A stretch of DNA of 38,539 bases, taken from Bacteroidota bacterium (GTDB taxonomy: Bacteria; Bacteroidota; Bacteroidia; Bacteroidales; F082). Positions 27,303 to 36,406 of this stretch are shown here, in pieces. A model generated the notes under the pieces. The model saw nothing but the letters and a program-made list of their open reading frames with translations, ran no database searches and had not been told where the DNA came from. The first letter of the stretch is position 1. Each line of letters begins with the position of its first letter. Both the position numbers and the translations under genes were made by a program. The stretch lies in the NCBI GenBank assembly GCA_003650425.1, contig QMPP01000005.1, positions 1 through 38,539 of the forward strand. Direction: 5' to 3'.

Positions 27303-27650
27303 AACAATAGTAGGTTAACTTTCGCATGCTAATAAATCTGGAAAAACATCAAATTACCCGATGGATATGGCTCGATGACTGCTGATATCACAACCGGTAA
27401 TATCGAATATCGGAACACCGAATAATGATTTTAGAAGTAACTCCAAACTCTCAACTCCCAACTCTAGGCACTTTAGGCACTCGAAGTACTCCAGGCACTT
27501 TTGATCGCAGATTAACGATTTCAGATTTTTGATTTTCAACTCTCCACTCTTCACTCTTCACTCCCGACTTTAGGCACTCGAAGTACTTTAGGCACTTTTT
27601 CGTAAATTGTAAATAATTAATGACGTAACCCGAAAGTTTCAATAATTAAC
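27303..27650. repeat. Repeat-rich intergenic region with heptamer and GGCACT repeats
   Basis: This 348-base stretch has no credible gene. A 20-base direct repeat CTTTAGGCACTCGAAGTACT occurs at 27471-27490 and 27568-27587, each followed two bases later by AGGCACTTTT, with more GGCACT copies nearby. On the minus strand, runs of about 7-base units occur: GAGTTGG, GAGTTGA, GAGTTTG, GAGTTAC (around 27441-27468), and AAGAGTG twice with GGGAGTG (around 27546-27566). A TCGAATATCGG-type stretch lies at 27402-27412. Such short degenerate repeats occur between genes in several Bacteroidota; their role is unknown. Short open frames across it encode only repeat-derived peptides. Confidence 0.7.
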
Positions 27651-28264
27651 TTAAAAGGCAAAACCAATTCCTCCTTCAATTACAATTCCCGAACCAAACG
27701 AAATATCCAGTGACCTTTTCATATCAGAAGAAACCGTTCCTGAAGTAATTTTATAGTTATCGGTTAGCACTAAGGCATACCCCTGTTAAAAAGAGTGTAG
27801 AATCCTTTTTTAGCCATGTACTCAAAACCTACGGCGAGCTGGATAAATGGTGATTCCTCTACCTTCATTTTAAAGGGAGCATCGTTGTTAAACGCATCTT
27901 TTTGCTCAAACTCGTAGGGTGTTCCGAAGCCATACATAAATCCCAATCCCACGAATGGAGTAAAGTTTTTTACCTTAAACAGATATCTTCCGCGTGCTGA
28001 AGTTTTAACCCCCACGGCGGAAAGACCAATTCCCACATCAATGGCTATCTTGGGTACAGGATAGTAGCTTAAGTTAGCGCCAAATCCTGTCAGTCCGTTC
28101 CACCCCATATTGAACCATACAGCCGTTTTACGTACATCGCGAATGGGAAGCTGTTCTGTATTTACTATTTTTTCGCGAGATAGATTTTGATAAGTGGTTT
28201 GTGCATTAACCTCAACTCCTGCCACGAGAAAGCCAATAAGTGCTATTAAGGTTATTTTTTTCAT
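27651..28264 (-). pseudogene. Outer-membrane beta-barrel protein, frameshifted near its 3' end
   Basis: The gene starts at ATG 28264 with a signal peptide (KKITLIALIGFLVAGVEVNAQ), followed by alternating beta-strand segments typical of small outer-membrane barrels (VWFNMGWNGLTGFGANLSYY, IAIDVGIGLSAVG, FTPFVGLGFMYGFG, FIQLAVGFEYMA). The reading frame stops early at 27770 after FNRGMP (164 aa). If one G is restored in the GGGG run at 27783-27780, the frame continues for about 40 residues (NRGYALVLTDNYKI...) and ends in GIGFAF at the stop 27653-27651, with the terminal Phe expected of a barrel. The full product would be about 204 residues. The cause may be a real one-base deletion, phase variation or a sequencing error. 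It starts four bases after the YqeY gene. Confidence 0.8.
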
Positions 28265-28268
28265 AGGG

Positions 28269-28721
28269 TTAACTCAATAGCCCTTTAACAATGTTCGAGA
28301 TAGCCTTGTTGTCAGCCTTGCCGGCCAGTTGTTTGGCGGCTATACCCATAACACGTCCCATGTCTTTCATTGATGAAGCACCGGTATCTGCCACAATCTT
28401 TTCAATAATACTTTTTACTTCTTCTTCTGACATCTGCTCGGGGAGGTATTTCTCGATAATAGAAACCTGATATTCTTCTTCTTCGGCTAGTTCAGGACGG
28501 TTTTGTTCGCGGTAAAGAACAGCGGACTCTTTACGTTGCTTAACCAGTTTTTGCAATAGTTTTAATTCAACACTTTCAGGAATTTCGCCATCAGCAACAT
28601 CCTTGCCTGTTTTTTCGAGCAGTAGTGCTGCTTTTATGGCTCTAAGTGCTTCAAGCTTGCGTCGATTCTTTGCCTTCATTGCCTCTTTTAAATCGTTATT
28701 GATTAATTTTTCCAGTTCCAT
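28269..28721 (-). CDS. GatB/YqeY domain protein
   Basis: A 150-residue stand-alone YqeY-like protein, normal length. It is related to the C-terminal tRNA-contacting helical domain of the amidotransferase subunit GatB. Markers are the helical N-terminus with KAKNRRKLEALRAIKAAL, EYQVSIIEKYLPEQMSEEE, and the C-terminal MKDMGRVMGIAAKQLAGKADNK, where the conserved MGxVM...G(K/R)AD pattern is visible. The cellular role is not well established; a link to tRNA or amidotransferase metabolism is only a family-level guess. It follows ftsZ after a terminator and leads directly into the beta-barrel gene. Confidence 0.93.
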   Translation of the reverse strand: MELEKLINNDLKEAMKAKNRRKLEALRAIKAALLLEKTGKDVADGEIPESVELKLLQKLVKQRKESAVLYREQNRPELAEEEEYQVSIIEKYLPEQMSEEEVKSIIEKIVADTGASSMKDMGRVMGIAAKQLAGKADNKAISNIVKGLLS

Positions 28722-28839
28722 AGCGATAATTTTTAAATTTAACGAACAAAGTTAATGAAATGAAGCGAGAACAGTTTCACGAATCAGGAATTTGTTTTTT
28801 ATATTTTCAGATTTTTTCGCTTGCGAAAGGAATTCTGTT

Positions 28840-28899
28840 AAAAAAAAGCAGCCACGCATAGGACGTGGCTGCTTAAGTGAGAAGAGTAACAATCTCACT
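28840..28899 (-). terminator. Tandem hairpin terminator after ftsZ
   Basis: Reading the minus strand after the ftsZ stop (28908), a 7-bp hairpin (AGTGAGA, 28893-28899 with 28876-28882) comes first. A perfect 11-bp stem follows (AAGCAGCCACG at 28846-28856, CGTGGCTGCTT at 28864-28874, 7-base loop), leading into a T-run at 28847-28840. It ends the division cluster and separates it from the YqeY gene. Confidence 0.9.
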
Positions 28900-28907
28900 A
28901 ACCTAAT

Positions 28908-30563
28908 TTAATCTACATTATCGTGTAAAAACGAGTTTCCTTTGTTGATAACCGGATTGTTGTTCTCGTCGCTGCCCAGCGTATAGCGCGAAATATTTTC
29001 TTCTGATGAAAGTGTTCGGTTGTCAATTTCTACCTTGCGGCGCTGGTATGCCGGAACCTTTTCCATTTCGGCAAGGTTGGAGCTGCTAAGCGAACTTAAT
29101 CCCTTTAACTTTTTTCGCCGTTCTTCGGCATGCTTCACCTCTTTTTCATCCTTTTGTTCAACAGGTGCAAGGGTGTTTTTAACTTCAAATTCAATTTCAT
29201 CGGTTACCGGTTCGCTTTCAATTTTTTTTTCAGATACCGATTCCTTTACGGGAATCTCATTCTCTTTTACAGGAGTGGTTTCAAACAGGTCGTGAACTTT
29301 TTTGTGTATGGGTGGCTTTGTGGCTTCCTTTGCAGGTGCTGTAAAAGCTGCTTCCTCTTTTGGTTTTTCTTTTGAGATAAGCGTGGATTCTTCAACCGAA
29401 GGTGTTGCCGGAGTTTCATCAATCACTTCTTCACGTGGAGAAAATACCGGCTCAGGTGCCGACTCAAGGTCGATGACAACCTTGTTGGGGTTTTCTTCCG
29501 TATTGCGTTTCTTCTTGTTGAATCCAGTAGCAATAATGGTTACGCTGAGCGCATCGCCAAGGCTTGCATCGGTTCCGTTACCCCAGATAAGATTAGCACC
29601 GTTGCCAGCCTGACTTTGAACGAAGGTCGTGATTTCTTCAACTTCATCCATCATCAGTTCTTTTTCGCCCGTGATAATATGCAACAGAATATCGCTGGCA
29701 CCGGCAATATCGTTATCATCCAGCAGCGGTGAGTTTAACGCTTCCTGGACAGCACGGGTAGAACGGTCTTCACCTTCGGCCTGAGCCGAGCTCATGATAG
29801 CCTTGCCGCTTTCATTTTCGGTCATAACGGTTTTTACATCCTCAAAGTCAACGTTTACATATCCCGGAACGGTAATAAGTTCGGCAATACCTTTGGCAGC
29901 TGTCTTCAAAATATCATCGGCCTTGCCAAAAGCCTGGGTAAGTGATAGGTTACCGTAAACTTCGCGCAACTTGTTGTTGCTAATAACGATGAGCGTATCA
30001 ACATGCGATTTTAATTCTTCAATTCCTTTTTGAGCCAGGTTCAATCTTTTTTGGCCTTCCCATTCAAATGGAAGCGTTACAATACCTACCACCAGCACGC
30101 CCATCTCTTTGGCCACCTGTGCGATGATGGGTGCCGCTCCGGTTCCTGTTCCGCCACCCATTCCGGCAGTAATAAACAGCATTTCGGTTTCTCCGGTAAG
30201 TGCCTCTTTTATCTCTTCCACCGAATCGATGGCAGCCTGACGGCCTACATCGGGTTTGGAACCGGCGCCCAGTTTACGGTTTCCAAGTTTTACCTTGATG
30301 GGAATGGGACTGTTGTGCAGTGCTTGTGCATCGGTGTTGCAAACTACAAAATCAACCCCTTTGATGCCTTGCTTAAACATGTAGTTAACGGCATTGCCAC
30401 CACCACCACCAATACCTATCACCTTGATGATATTGGGAAGCTCTTTTTGCTCAAATTCAATGGGGGCTTCCATTTCAATGTTATTTTCAAAAACTTCTTC
30501 ATTTAAAGGAGTTTCGGGCTTGCGTTGGCCATTTTCTTCAAATTGGATTAAGTCAGAATTCAT
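28908..30563 (-). CDS. ftsZ: Cell division protein FtsZ with long C-terminal linker
   Basis: A 551-residue FtsZ, the tubulin-like GTPase that forms the division ring. The core starts near residue 42 after an acidic extension: [17 protein letters not shown] for nucleotide binding, the tubulin signature [13 protein letters not shown] (about 135-147), and the T7-loop region [11 protein letters not shown]. After about residue 365 a long Glu/Lys/Pro-rich linker of some 165 residues runs to a conserved-looking C-terminal peptide ([12 protein letters not shown]), the expected binding site for FtsA. The core is about as long as in E. coli (383 aa in total); the excess is the linker. It is last in the mraY-to-ftsZ cluster and is followed by the terminator. 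Confidence 0.97.
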   Translation of the reverse strand: MNSDLIQFEENGQRKPETPLNEEVFENNIEMEAPIEFEQKELPNIIKVIGIGGGGGNAVNYMFKQGIKGVDFVVCNTDAQALHNSPIPIKVKLGNRKLGAGSKPDVGRQAAIDSVEEIKEALTGETEMLFITAGMGGGTGTGAAPIIAQVAKEMGVLVVGIVTLPFEWEGQKRLNLAQKGIEELKSHVDTLIVISNNKLREVYGNLSLTQAFGKADDILKTAAKGIAELITVPGYVNVDFEDVKTVMTENESGKAIMSSAQAEGEDRSTRAVQEALNSPLLDDNDIAGASDILLHIITGEKELMMDEVEEITTFVQSQAGNGANLIWGNGTDASLGDALSVTIIATGFNKKKRNTEENPNKVVIDLESAPEPVFSPREEVIDETPATPSVEESTLISKEKPKEEAAFTAPAKEATKPPIHKKVHDLFETTPVKENEIPVKESVSEKKIESEPVTDEIEFEVKNTLAPVEQKDEKEVKHAEERRKKLKGLSSLSSSNLAEMEKVPAYQRRKVEIDNRTLSSEENISRYTLGSDENNNPVINKGNSFLHDNVD

Positions 30564-30615
30564 ATTGTTACTCTTTGATGTAAAATTAAATGGTTTTATA
30601 TTTCTTTTGTTGTTT

Positions 30616-30623
30616 CAAACATA
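30616..30623 (-). promoter_or_regulatory. Candidate internal promoter box TATGTTTG before ftsZ
   Basis: On the minus strand TATGTTTG matches TAnnTTTG, about 52 bases before the ftsZ ATG at 30563, in the 96-base gap after ftsA. No clear -33 element. It could add ftsZ-specific transcription to the cluster transcript. Confidence 0.35.
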
Positions 30624-30659
30624 AGGTTATTAACATACTTTCGTTAATTGATGGGTTTG

Positions 30660-31994
30660 TTATTGACCCATGGCGGAGTCGTCTTCGAAAAAGGCTTTAA
30701 TTTTATTTAAAAAGGAGGTACCCGGTTCAATATATTCCCTTCTTTTTTCTTTTTTTGAACCAAGACCGAAAAAACTTTTGCCTTTGCCTTTTCCTTTGTC
30801 CGAACCCGCTTCTTCGTCCAGATTGTTTTGAATTTCGGAACGGCGGACACCTTCAATAACCAGTCCGATGCCGGTGGCAAACATGGGAGCTGCCATTTTA
30901 TCGCTGTTTTTTCCCGAGAGGTACTCGTTGGGATAGCCGATACGCGTGTCCATGCCGGTGTTGTATTGTGTAAACACATCCATGTGTTTGAGTTGCGAAC
31001 CACCCCCCGTTAGCACAATACCGCCAATCAATTTCTTTTTAAAGCCGGAGTTTTTAATCTCAAAATCTATCAGTTCGATAATATCTTTTAACCGTGCTTC
31101 AATGATGTTAGCAAGATTTTTCAGCGTAATCTCCTTGGGTGGGCGTCCGCGAAGACCCGGAATGGCCACCACCTCGTTATCGCTGTTTTTCTCGGCCAGT
31201 GCTGAACCAAATTTTAGTTTCAGCTCTTCAGCATAACGCTTAATAATGGAGCAGCCTTCCTTTACATCTTCAGTAATTATTTCGCCGCCAAGAGGGATGA
31301 CAGCCGTATGGCGAATGATGTGATCCTGAAAGATGGCAATGTCGGTGGTGCCGCCGCCAATGTCAACCAAAGCCACACCGGCTTCTTTTTCTTCATCGCT
31401 TAAAACTGCCATGGACGAGGCGATGGGCTCTAATATCAACGCTTCCACCTCAAGGCCTGCCTTTTTTACGCAGGTGTAAATGTTTTTAGCGGCAGCCGTT
31501 TGCCCAATGATGATATGGAAATTGGCTTCCAACGTAGAGCCCAGCATACCACGCGGTTCGCGAATGCCCTCCTCGTTGTCGATAATATAATCCTGCGGGA
31601 TAACATCAATTATTTCTTCACCGGGCGACATATTTAGCTTGTACATGTCCATTTTCAACTTTTCAATCTCCGCCTGGCTAATCTCCTTGTTCGGGTCATC
31701 CCGGATGATATTACCACGGTGTTGCTGACTGCGGATGTGCTGCCCTGCAATGCCCACGTGTACCGCTTTGATTTCAACTTCCGACTCTTCTTCGGCAATC
31801 TCAACTGCCTTGCGAATCGATTTTACCGTATTTTCAATGTTGGCTACAACGCCTCGCTTAACGCCTATCGACTCGGTTTTGCCATAGCCCAGGATTTCAA
31901 TTTTGCCAAATTCATCTTTTTGCCCCACGATACAGGCAATTTTTGTAGTACCTATGTCAAGGCCAACAATAATGTCGTTTTCTATGTTTTCCAT
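30660..31994 (-). CDS. ftsA: Cell division protein FtsA
   Basis: A 444-residue actin-like ATPase that tethers FtsZ to the membrane. N-terminal IIVGLDIGTTKIACIVG is the phosphate-1 motif, followed by the 1C subdomain typical of FtsA (about 85-165). VALVDIGGGTTDIAIF is phosphate-2 and GGIVLTGGGSQL the adenosine motif. The C-terminus has a charged linker and the short amphipathic helix FLNKIKAFFEDD, which is the expected membrane-targeting sequence. It is four bases downstream of ftsQ and 96 bases upstream of ftsZ, the conserved order. Confidence 0.97.
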   Translation of the reverse strand: MENIENDIIVGLDIGTTKIACIVGQKDEFGKIEILGYGKTESIGVKRGVVANIENTVKSIRKAVEIAEEESEVEIKAVHVGIAGQHIRSQQHRGNIIRDDPNKEISQAEIEKLKMDMYKLNMSPGEEIIDVIPQDYIIDNEEGIREPRGMLGSTLEANFHIIIGQTAAAKNIYTCVKKAGLEVEALILEPIASSMAVLSDEEKEAGVALVDIGGGTTDIAIFQDHIIRHTAVIPLGGEIITEDVKEGCSIIKRYAEELKLKFGSALAEKNSDNEVVAIPGLRGRPPKEITLKNLANIIEARLKDIIELIDFEIKNSGFKKKLIGGIVLTGGGSQLKHMDVFTQYNTGMDTRIGYPNEYLSGKNSDKMAAPMFATGIGLVIEGVRRSEIQNNLDEEAGSDKGKGKGKSFFGLGSKKEKRREYIEPGTSFLNKIKAFFEDDSAMGQ

Positions 31995-31998
31995 ATCG

Positions 31999-32769
31999 CT
32001 ATTTTTTAGTGCACACTATTTGATTTCTATATTTAAGGTTTACTGTTTTATAGGTATCCCAACCTTCGTAAACCAACGATTTTTTATAAAAGATCACCAA
32101 ATTCTCCAGCTTGTGCGTCAGATTGGTGGTATCTCCTAAACGAATGATCTGATTTCCAACCACAGGTATCAGATCGAACTCATGCCGGCTGTTCAGATAA
32201 ACCTCACTCAACAATGATCTTAAAAATTTATACCGGTTAATTCCTTTTGAAATGGCCAATAACTTTTTAAGGTCGCTCTTTTTGTAGATGGTATCGTTGA
32301 TATTGTTGTAGCCATGAACGGGATTGGTTTGGATATAACCGTTGGCAATAAGCAGATGTGGAGCATAATGGTTACTCAACGGTAATATTTTGCCCTTCTC
32401 ATCCAGATAAAAACTCTTTCCAAACTGATTAAAAACCCGTAATACCGGTTTCGATTCCAGTATATTGATAATCAGGTTTCCTTCGATGTCGGTATAGGCA
32501 TCAATTTTATCAATCCATGGTGTTTGTGCCAGGCTGTCTTCAATAAATTCGAGGTTCACGTCTTGCAGCCGAATGGTGTCGTTAAGGTGACTCTCAACAC
32601 AGCTAATAATCTCATCCCTATTCAAAAACCCTTTTTCGCCATCGCGCGACAGATGTATCATTACCTTTTGCAAAGGCTCCTGTTCATGTTTCAGGTAAAC
32701 ATAAATCAGCAGTGTCACCATGGCAATAGTGAATGATAAAAAGAGTGCTATTTGAAAAAACCGTTTCAT
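31999..32769 (-). CDS. ftsQ: Cell division protein FtsQ/DivIB
   Basis: A 256-residue bitopic protein: short cytosolic start, one TM (about 4-26, FFQIALFLSFTIAMVTLLIYVYL), then a periplasmic POTRA domain (about 35-105, with NRDEIISCVESHL and WIDKIDAYTDIEGNLIINILESKPV) and a beta domain. The sequence is divergent, as usual for FtsQ, but position between murC and ftsA supports the call. It links the early ring to the septal peptidoglycan machinery. Its start directly abuts the murC stop. Confidence 0.9.
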   Translation of the reverse strand: MKRFFQIALFLSFTIAMVTLLIYVYLKHEQEPLQKVMIHLSRDGEKGFLNRDEIISCVESHLNDTIRLQDVNLEFIEDSLAQTPWIDKIDAYTDIEGNLIINILESKPVLRVFNQFGKSFYLDEKGKILPLSNHYAPHLLIANGYIQTNPVHGYNNINDTIYKKSDLKKLLAISKGINRYKFLRSLLSEVYLNSRHEFDLIPVVGNQIIRLGDTTNLTHKLENLVIFYKKSLVYEGWDTYKTVNLKYRNQIVCTKK

Positions 32770-34116
32770 CTAATTAATTAAAACTTTTTTAATTTGTTCA
32801 GGCATCAGTCCAATGTCGCCGGCTCCCAATGTTAACAACACTTGTGGTTTATTAACAGACAGATATTCAAGCAATTTTTCCTTTGTCAGCTGCTTTTTGT
32901 TGGGGTTAGTGATTTTGTCAAAGATAATTTTTGAAGTCACACCGGGGATGGGTTTTTCGCGAGCCGGATAGATATCAAGCAAGATAATTTTATCGAGATG
33001 GTTAAGGGCAGCGGCAAAATCTTCGGCAAAATCTTCTGTTCTGCTAAAAAGATGTGGCTGAAAAACGCCGGTTATTACCTTTTCGGGATAGAGCATCCGG
33101 GCTGCCTCGATGGTAACCCTTAACTCGTCCGGGTGATGGGCATAATCGTGAATATATACCCGTTCGCTGGTTTTAATGTGATAGTCGAACCGGTGCTGAA
33201 CTCCTTGAAATGATTCCAGACCCGATTTTATTTGATCCGCATTAAGTCCTAACTCAAAACCGATGGCAGCAGCTGCCAGGGCATTTTCAATATAGTGAAG
33301 ACCAGGAACCGAAAGCGTAATGTTATTTACTTTCTCCGAACCATGAATCAGGTCAAATACAAAGTTTCCGTTTTCTACGATGATATTTTCTGCGCGACAA
33401 TCAGCATGGCCACGTGCTGAATAGCTAAGTTTTCTGCCGGTGCCGGTTTGTAAGCGCTCTAGTCCTTCATGATAAATAAGTAAACCATTGCTACCGAGTC
33501 GTTGGGCAAACTCAACAAAGGTATTTTGCAGCTCTTTTTGGGTTCCATAAATGTCAAGGTGATCGGCATCCATGGAAGAGATTACGGAAATATCGGGGTG
33601 CAGTTGTAAAAACGAACGATCATACTCATCGGCTTCCACTACAAAAACATCGGTTTGTTCTGAAATAATGAAATTGGAGCCGTAATTTTTAAGAATACCG
33701 CCAATCAGGGCTGTTAGATTCTTTCCGGCATTTTTTAACAGGTGCGCTGCCATGGCGCTGATGCTGGTTTTGCCGTGGGTACCAGCAACGGCAACAGTAA
33801 AATAATCTTTGGAGATATCACCCAAAACGGCTGCCCGTTTTTTCAGTTCAATATTAGAGGTTACAAAATACTGGTACTCTTTATTCTGTTTTGGAACTGC
33901 CGGAGTATAGATAACAAGGTCGAGGTCAGCAGGAATAGCCGAAACATCTTCGTGGTAATGAATGTGCATTCCTTCCTGCACCAACTGTTGTGTTAAGGGT
34001 GTTTCCGTGCGGTCGTAGCCGTACACTTCGCAACCTTGCTTTTTATAAAAGCGAGCCAGTGCGCTCATGCCAATGCCGCCAATGCCAAGGAAATATACTT
34101 TTTTCGACCTTTTCAT
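32770..34116 (-). CDS. murC: UDP-N-acetylmuramate--L-alanine ligase
   Basis: A 448-residue Mur ligase that adds L-Ala to UDP-MurNAc with ATP, in the cytosol. The N-terminal Rossmann part (KVYFLGIGGIGMSALARFYKKQG) is the MurC signature, followed by the ATP-binding AGTHGKTS motif, EADEYDRSFLQLHP and MDADHLDIYG in the central domain, and the C-terminal DYAHHPDE block. Length and all key motifs are normal. It lies five bases after murG and abuts ftsQ. Confidence 0.97.
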   Translation of the reverse strand: MKRSKKVYFLGIGGIGMSALARFYKKQGCEVYGYDRTETPLTQQLVQEGMHIHYHEDVSAIPADLDLVIYTPAVPKQNKEYQYFVTSNIELKKRAAVLGDISKDYFTVAVAGTHGKTSISAMAAHLLKNAGKNLTALIGGILKNYGSNFIISEQTDVFVVEADEYDRSFLQLHPDISVISSMDADHLDIYGTQKELQNTFVEFAQRLGSNGLLIYHEGLERLQTGTGRKLSYSARGHADCRAENIIVENGNFVFDLIHGSEKVNNITLSVPGLHYIENALAAAAIGFELGLNADQIKSGLESFQGVQHRFDYHIKTSERVYIHDYAHHPDELRVTIEAARMLYPEKVITGVFQPHLFSRTEDFAEDFAAALNHLDKIILLDIYPAREKPIPGVTSKIIFDKITNPNKKQLTKEKLLEYLSVNKPQVLLTLGAGDIGLMPEQIKKVLIN

Positions 34117-34121
34117 CCTTT

Positions 34122-35228
34122 TTACTTTAACAATTTCTTAACTTCTTTTACAATGTTTTCGGTAGCATCATCCGTTTTGAATGGTTTCAGGTTGTTGATG
34201 ATGTCCCTTCTTTTTTTGTCTGATTCAACAAGCTCATTAATCGTTTCCACAATTCTTGTTTTTGCCTCCGCTTCACGAAGTAAAATAGCTGCCCCTTTTT
34301 CTGCAAGCGAAAGAGCATTTTTAGTTTGATGATCTTCGGCTGCCGATGGTAACGGAATAAAAATGGCCGGTTTGCCAACGGCTACTATTTCAGCAATAGC
34401 AATGGCACCGGCTCTGGATACTAACATATCTGCGGCAGCGTATGCTTTATCCATTTCGTATATAAAATCGACTACCTTAATTCGCTTACCAAACGGGCTG
34501 CTTTTGGCTGCATTTTTTGCTTTTTCCAACGAAAAAGTGCCGGTTTGCCATATAATTTGAATGCCGAGCACCGCTATTTCGTTAAGGTTTTCCAGGATAG
34601 CCTGATTGATACCTCTGGCACCCTGGCTTCCACCAATAATCAGCAACACCGGCCGGTTAACCTCCAGATTAAAATGATTTAACCCCTCTTCACGGGTAGT
34701 CTTAAGGTTTAATATCTCCTTGCGGATAGGTGCTCCGGTTATCACCAGCTTGCCGGAGGGAAAATAGTTTTCCATCCCTTCGTAAGCCACGCAAATGGTA
34801 TTTACCCGTTTACCTAAAATTTTGTTGGTGATGCCAGGATAGGAGTTCTGCTCTAAAATAAGGGCAGGCACCTTTCGGCGGGAAGCCATATAAAGCAACG
34901 GGCCGCTGGCGTACCCGCCGGTTCCGATGGCAATATCGGGTTTAAAGTTTTTAATAATCGCAGCGGCTTTCCACAGACTGCTTATCAGCTTGAACGGGAA
35001 AGAGAGATTGTCAATGGTGAGCTTGCGCTGAAACCCACTTATCCAAAGTCCGTGAATGGGATAACCGACCCTGGGAACTTTCTCCATCTCCATTCTGCCT
35101 TTAGCTCCCACAAAAACGATTTCTGCATCGGGATAATGCTCCTTTAGCTTGTTGGCAATAGCGATGGCAGGGAAAATGTGCCCGCCGGTACCCCCACCGC
35201 TCATCAATATTTTTAGTGGCTTACTCAT
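34122..35228 (-). CDS. murG: UDP-N-acetylglucosamine--MurNAc-pentapeptide transferase
   Basis: A 368-residue GT-B glycosyltransferase that converts lipid I to lipid II on the inner face of the membrane. The N-terminal glycine loop MSGGGTGGHIFPAIAIA, the GTGGYASGP loop and EQNSYPGITNKIL fit MurG, as do GGSQGAR, the acceptor and UDP-GlcNAc-binding residues in SRAGAIAIAEI, and PAAEDHQTKNA. The start overlaps the ftsW stop by eight bases, which suggests coupling. Confidence 0.97.
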   Translation of the reverse strand: MSKPLKILMSGGGTGGHIFPAIAIANKLKEHYPDAEIVFVGAKGRMEMEKVPRVGYPIHGLWISGFQRKLTIDNLSFPFKLISSLWKAAAIIKNFKPDIAIGTGGYASGPLLYMASRRKVPALILEQNSYPGITNKILGKRVNTICVAYEGMENYFPSGKLVITGAPIRKEILNLKTTREEGLNHFNLEVNRPVLLIIGGSQGARGINQAILENLNEIAVLGIQIIWQTGTFSLEKAKNAAKSSPFGKRIKVVDFIYEMDKAYAAADMLVSRAGAIAIAEIVAVGKPAIFIPLPSAAEDHQTKNALSLAEKGAAILLREAEAKTRIVETINELVESDKKRRDIINNLKPFKTDDATENIVKEVKKLLK

Positions 35229-36402
35229 CGCGCTCCTCCCCGGTTATTGCTTCTGCAGCAAGTTTTTCTTTATTCAGTTCAATTTCACGACTCACACTTA
35301 AAATAATGCCAATGGCCAAACTACTGAACCATAAAGAGGTTCCACCCATGCTTATCAGCGGCAGCGGTTGTCCGGTAACAGGAAAGAGGTTGACAGCTAC
35401 CCCCATGTTTATCATGGCTTGAAATACCAGGCTAAAACTCATCCCGATAACCATAAAACTCCCGAACAGCGTGGGTGATTTTAACGAAATACGAATGGCT
35501 CTGAAAAAGAGGACAAGATAGAGTAACAGCACAAAAACACCACCTATTAAGCCATATTCTTCGATAATAATGGCATAAATAAAATCGGAATAGGGATGCG
35601 GAAGAATGTTTCTCTGGGTACTGTTACCGGGGCCCTTGCCGTATATACCTCCGGTTGCAATGGCTATTTTTGCCTGTTCCACCTGAAAGGGGATTTCGCT
35701 TTTGTCTTTATTCAGGAAGTGTTCGATGCGATGTTTCCAGGTAGCCGTTCGCCCCTGCATACCATCAGGCATGTTAAACATGATAAGAATAATGATGGCT
35801 AAAATAGTGGCTCCCGCAGCAATCAGGCCTGCCAGGTAAAGTAGTTTAACCCTTCCAACAAAAAGCATAACCAGGCTAATGGTAAACACGATGGCAGCCG
35901 TGGAGAGATTGGCAGGCAATATGGCTATCACTACTGCCAATATTGGAACCATCAAGGGAACAAAGGCCGATTTAAACCCTTTGATATTATCCTGCCGGCG
36001 CGTCAGCTCACGTGCCAGATAAACGATAAGGGTAATTTTTGCCAGGTCGGAAGTTTGAAAAGTAAGCCCCACCAACGGGATTCTTAATACACGCGTAGCT
36101 CCGTTAATGTTTTCGCCAAAAAACAAGGTTATCACCAATAACGGAACGGCAATGTAGAGGGCAATTTGAAAAATACGTGAGTAGTAGGTGTATTTTAGTT
36201 TGTAGGCCAAATACATAAGCAGGAGGCCAAAAAACATGATGATGGCATGCTTTATCATGTAATGCATGGTATCGCCACCCTGGTATTTGTAAGCCAGTGT
36301 GCCTGTTGAACTGTAAACAGCCAGCAACGAAATAATGCTCAACATCACTACGATGGACCAAATTACCTTGTCTCCTTTTATGTATTTAAAACCGATTTTC
36401 AT
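35221..36402 (-). CDS. ftsW: SEDS-family peptidoglycan glycosyltransferase FtsW
   Basis: A 393-residue polytopic membrane protein with about ten hydrophobic segments, beginning KYIKGDKVIWSIVVMLSIISLLAVYSS. SEDS markers are the large extracytoplasmic region with GINGATRVLRIPLVGLTFQTSDLAKI, the ATGGIYGKGPGNS segment, DFIYAIIIEEYGLIGG and the TGQPLPLISMGGTS loop. FtsW polymerises lipid II into septal glycan with a class B PBP. Position in the division cluster supports FtsW rather than RodA. It lies four bases after murD. Confidence 0.95.
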   Translation of the reverse strand: MKIGFKYIKGDKVIWSIVVMLSIISLLAVYSSTGTLAYKYQGGDTMHYMIKHAIIMFFGLLLMYLAYKLKYTYYSRIFQIALYIAVPLLVITLFFGENINGATRVLRIPLVGLTFQTSDLAKITLIVYLARELTRRQDNIKGFKSAFVPLMVPILAVVIAILPANLSTAAIVFTISLVMLFVGRVKLLYLAGLIAAGATILAIIILIMFNMPDGMQGRTATWKHRIEHFLNKDKSEIPFQVEQAKIAIATGGIYGKGPGNSTQRNILPHPYSDFIYAIIIEEYGLIGGVFVLLLYLVLFFRAIRISLKSPTLFGSFMVIGMSFSLVFQAMINMGVAVNLFPVTGQPLPLISMGGTSLWFSSLAIGIILSVSREIELNKEKLAAEAITGEERDE

Positions 36403-36406
36403 GGTG

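Noticed and set aside
27289-27327. Upstream start for PriA adding 13 hydrophobic residues
   Set aside because: It lies at or upstream of the promoter box at 27295-27302 and is unlike PriA N-termini.
27354-27642. Minus-strand frames of 63-66 residues across the heptamer repeats
   Set aside because: The peptides simply translate the repeats (for example repeated LRVPKVPRV-like units), with no start context.
28815-28828. Small TTTCGC-TT-GCGAAA hairpin downstream of the ftsZ terminator
   Set aside because: Six base pairs with a 2-base loop and no suitable T-run on the minus strand; not convincing as a terminator.
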